Origin: Mucilaginibacter defluvii
GTDB taxonomy: Bacteria; Bacteroidota; Bacteroidia; Sphingobacteriales; Sphingobacteriaceae
Assembly (NCBI RefSeq): GCF_039543225.1
Contig: NZ_BAABJI010000002.1
Span: 806,001 to 870,000, forward strand
Direction: 5' to 3'
DNA length: 64,000 nucleotides
The notes below the pieces were generated by a model that made no database searches, was not told where the DNA came from, and saw only the letters and a list, made by a program, of their open reading frames with translations. Each line of letters begins with the position of its first letter. The stretch's first letter is position 1. A program made the translations under genes and the position numbers. This document shows positions 61,585-64,000 of the stretch, piece by piece.

Positions 61585-63573
61585 TTATTTTGCCGGGTAT
61601 ATTCTGGCTGCCCAGCCGCCGCCGTTGCTCAGGTGTACTTTTATTTTATCTGATGATGACACCTTTATCACTTCACGCGTATAGTCGGTAGCATCACGGT
61701 CGGCATTAACGCCGTCCTTAAATACTTCGGCTTCATAATTCCGTTTTGGCAGGAATGACAGATCGATCTCCAGGTCGCGCGCGTCCCAGTTGGTCATGGC
61801 TCCTACGTACCATGTGTCGCCATTACGGCGGGCAATAGCCACATGCTCGCCTACCTTGCCCAATAGCGGCACGGTTTCATCAAAAACGGTTGGTACTTTG
61901 CTTATAAAGGTGGTTGATTCCTGCTCCCTGCGGTAAGCCGACGGATTATCAGCCAGCATTTGTATCGGTGCCTCAAATATCACATACATAGCCAGTTGGT
62001 GGCTGCGTGTACCCTGGCTCATCGGGTTTGAGTTGATCGGGCGGTATGATGCCTTGTTTGCATTGCGCATAGCACCCGGCGTATAATCCATCGGCCCGGC
62101 CAGCATCCTGATAAAGGGTATCGAAACATCATAGCGTGGCACATCATCATTAAGTGCCCATTTAGCATTTTCCAACCCCTTTACGCCCTCGAAGTTCAAC
62201 ACATTAGGATAAATGCGCTGTATACCATCGGGTTTGTACATGCCATGTAAATCAACCAGCAAATGATACTTAGCCGCAGTTTCGGCTATCTTATAAACGG
62301 ATGATGTTACCTTTTGGTCATCGCGGTCAAAAAAGTCTATCTTAAAACCTTTGGCACCCATATCCGCATATTGTTTAAATACGCCATCCATGTTGGCCAT
62401 TACTCCATGCCAGGTGGCCCATAGTATAATACCTACGTTTTTTTGCTTGGCGTAGGTAATGATCTCCTGCAAATCAACAGCCGGGTTGAGCTTGGTCATG
62501 TCAACCGAGTTACTCCAGCCTTCATCCAGTATCACATACTCCAGCTTATTCTCTGATGCAAAATCAACATAGTATTTATAGGTAGCGGTGTTGATGCCCG
62601 CTTTAAAATCAACATGCGATATGTTCCAGTCGTTCCACCAGTCCCAGGCTACTTTGCCGGGTTTTATCCAGGCAATATCTTTTATGCGCGACGGCCCTGC
62701 CAGTTTTTGCACCATATCATTATTAAGCAAAGTTTTATCGTCCGGCGTTACAATAACCGCCCGCCAGGGCAAAGCGGCTTTCCCTTTAACGGTTGCTATG
62801 TAGTCGGCTCTTTCGGTAACCAAGGTATTCAGCCTCCGCAGTTCTTCTTTAGCAGGGTATTTGGCGAATTCGGCTTTTAGGGCATTTTGTTCATCCTTGT
62901 TTTTAACCACATACATGCCCGGATAATCCTCCAATCCTGCTTCCAAAACGGCAGCCTTGGCACCATTACCCAAATCAACCAGCATAGGTAAAAAAGCCAG
63001 TGAGTCTGCCATTACTTTTGATAAAGGCACCTCGTTATACAGGGCCTCAAAGGAGGTTTGATAATAGTCGCCTTTTAAGCGGGGATCGTGCGCGTAAGGG
63101 ATGAATATGTTGTAATCATTCGTAAATTTAAAATTGACATCCTCGGCCATCACCTTTACGGGCTGGGTTTTATTGAGCACGAAGCGATATGCCATACCAT
63201 CATTATATGCCCGGACTATAAAACTGTAACCACCTTTACAATTAAGGGTAAGCTGCCGGTAATTTTCGATGATAAACTTCTTTTTGTAATTGTAGGCTTC
63301 AAATTTTGAGTTTACGGTTAACGTTTTGTCTGAGTTTACCTTCACATCGCTACCTAATACTTCACCGCCCTCAAGCCTGATGGCTGCTACCGAAGGCTGG
63401 ATAATCTCGCTGCCGTTATAGCTTAGCGACCAACTGATTTGCTTACCAGCATTCAAGGTAACTTTAACCTTATTATCCGGAGAAATAACGGTGTAGCTTT
63501 TTTGCTGCGCTATGAGTTGCTGGCAACTCAGCATGGCAAGCATGGCGAGGCTAAACTTGGAGATGTTCTTCAT
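61585..63573 (-). CDS. GH97 glycoside hydrolase, retaining alpha-galactosidase type
   Basis: A 662-aa secreted enzyme (signal peptide to about residue 22) with the three GH97 parts: an N-terminal beta super-sandwich (about 25-290), the (beta/alpha)8 barrel (about 300-550, KVAWDWWNDWNISHVDF) and a C-terminal sheet domain. GAKGFKIDFFDRDDQ near 411 places an aspartate where the retaining subgroup has its nucleophile, and NFEGVKGLE near 462 offers the acid/base. Inverting alpha-glucosidases of the SusB type lack this aspartate. An alpha-galactosidase would trim galactose side chains from galactomannan, which fits GH26 and the AGE epimerases. Confidence 0.9.
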   Translation of the reverse strand: MKNISKFSLAMLAMLSCQQLIAQQKSYTVISPDNKVKVTLNAGKQISWSLSYNGSEIIQPSVAAIRLEGGEVLGSDVKVNSDKTLTVNSKFEAYNYKKKFIIENYRQLTLNCKGGYSFIVRAYNDGMAYRFVLNKTQPVKVMAEDVNFKFTNDYNIFIPYAHDPRLKGDYYQTSFEALYNEVPLSKVMADSLAFLPMLVDLGNGAKAAVLEAGLEDYPGMYVVKNKDEQNALKAEFAKYPAKEELRRLNTLVTERADYIATVKGKAALPWRAVIVTPDDKTLLNNDMVQKLAGPSRIKDIAWIKPGKVAWDWWNDWNISHVDFKAGINTATYKYYVDFASENKLEYVILDEGWSNSVDMTKLNPAVDLQEIITYAKQKNVGIILWATWHGVMANMDGVFKQYADMGAKGFKIDFFDRDDQKVTSSVYKIAETAAKYHLLVDLHGMYKPDGIQRIYPNVLNFEGVKGLENAKWALNDDVPRYDVSIPFIRMLAGPMDYTPGAMRNANKASYRPINSNPMSQGTRSHQLAMYVIFEAPIQMLADNPSAYRREQESTTFISKVPTVFDETVPLLGKVGEHVAIARRNGDTWYVGAMTNWDARDLEIDLSFLPKRNYEAEVFKDGVNADRDATDYTREVIKVSSSDKIKVHLSNGGGWAARIYPAK

Positions 63574-63679
63574 TATAAAAAATTACGATATAACTGTTTG
63601 GTTTATATTTTTAACTCCGGCAAGATAGCATAACAGGAAGCTGTACTTTGTGCCAATTTTAGCCGATATCACGTATAAG

Positions 63680-64000
63680 TTAGCCGTTTAAAAGCTGAGA
63701 CGGGGTAAGCATCTGTTCAGATCTAACTATCCGCCGGTGTATCTCTATACAGGTACGGCTGTTATGGTACGGGCATTTCCAGATGCCTACCTTATCCTCG
63801 TGGGCCATCAGGCTACCATCGGCATGTACACCCCACACCCACTCACCATTTTTACTATCAATAATATGCTGCTGTACAAATTGCCAAAGTCTGATCGATA
63901 TGGCCGCGTACTTCCATTCGCCGGTAAGTTGCCAGGCGTTCAAATAACCAACCATAGCTTCTGCCTGTACCCACCAATGTTTTTCGCGCACCAAACCGCC
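63680..64000 (-). CDS. AGE-family (cellobiose 2-epimerase-like) protein, C-terminal part, cut by window edge
   Basis: The reading frame is open to the window end, so only about the last 106 residues are present. EKHWWVQAEAMVGYLNAWQ carries the WWxQAE motif, and GIWKCPYHNSRTCIEI carries the catalytic histidine typical of cellobiose 2-epimerases, which also act on mannobiose. The stop lies 106 bp upstream of GH97 on the same strand, so it probably leads that operon. Unlike the copy at 55048-56649 it has no C-terminal Fn3-like domain; whether it has a signal peptide cannot be seen. Confidence 0.85.
   Translation of the reverse strand, partial: GGLVREKHWWVQAEAMVGYLNAWQLTGEWKYAAISIRLWQFVQQHIIDSKNGEWVWGVHADGSLMAHEDKVGIWKCPYHNSRTCIEIHRRIVRSEQMLTPSQLLNG

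Noticed and set aside
1..64000. CRISPR arrays, tRNA or rRNA genes, insertion sequences and prophage genes.
   Set aside because: No regularly spaced repeats, cloverleaf-like segments, transposase or integrase motifs, or terminal inverted repeats were seen by eye; a tRNA or repeat-finding program could still find something I missed.

Overview
The window looks like chromosomal DNA of a Bacteroidota bacterium, most probably a soil or plant-associated member of the Sphingobacteriaceae (Mucilaginibacter/Pedobacter-like). The evidence is two SusC/SusD outer-membrane pairs, a FecR/ECF-sigma system, Bacteroidota-type lipoprotein signals, several TAnnTTTG -7 boxes, and a NagB-LmbE fusion. The genus is inferred from gene style, not from a marker gene. 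I saw no rRNA, tRNA, CRISPR array, insertion sequence or phage gene. Most genes are on the minus strand, so transcription mainly runs from high to low coordinates.

Layout from left to right. (1) 86-2073: an MhqO-like ring-cleaving dioxygenase, an MhqD-like hydrolase and a cupin, probably an electrophile or quinone detoxification operon. (2) 2256-4619: a lone FtsX/MacB-type permease. (3) 4745-8078: a phosphohexosamine mutase and a glucosamine-6-phosphate deaminase fused to a PIG-L/LmbE deacetylase. (4) 8221-21022: a polysaccharide-utilisation-type operon (SusC, SusD, PKD/CBM9-like lipoprotein, NagX-like acyltransferase, DUF4832 protein, NahK-like sugar 1-kinase, CBM9-like protein, NagP-like transporter, GH109-like enzyme). 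A LacI regulator (21416-22447) and two CAAACGTTTG operators lie just upstream. With block 3 this suggests uptake and catabolism of an N-acetylhexosamine-rich glycan. (5) 22626-32349: a second SusCD system with an STN-containing SusC, FecR, an ECF sigma factor, a MetallophosN/C-type phosphoesterase and a DUF5689 lipoprotein.

(6) 32452-37794: small proteins (one of 59 aa), an AI-2E-family permease, a CotH-like lipoprotein and an Lrp/AsnC regulator with an EamA exporter. (7) 37880-44227: a complete tripartite RND efflux operon headed by an unknown 131-aa protein. (8) 44423-45523: a Tat-type Gfo/Idh/MocA oxidoreductase. (9) 45614-53781: a translationally coupled glgX-treZ-treY::malQ operon that would turn glycogen into trehalose. 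(10) 53996-64000: a hemicellulose cluster with a GH26 mannanase-like enzyme, a secreted AGE-type epimerase, GH9, two SGNH esterases (one CE2-like), a GH97 of the retaining alpha-galactosidase type and a second AGE epimerase cut by the window edge. This set suits acetylated galactoglucomannan or related beta-glycans.

The most interesting reading is that blocks 3 and 4 together encode a NagA-independent route: NahK makes HexNAc-1-P, the mutase makes HexNAc-6-P, and the LmbE and NagB halves of one protein deacetylate and deaminate it. Other points of note are the sigma/anti-sigma pair split by a phosphoesterase, a hydrophobic tail on the sigma factor, an exported epimerase with a C-terminal Fn3-like domain, and an Lrp palindrome that overlaps its own start codon.
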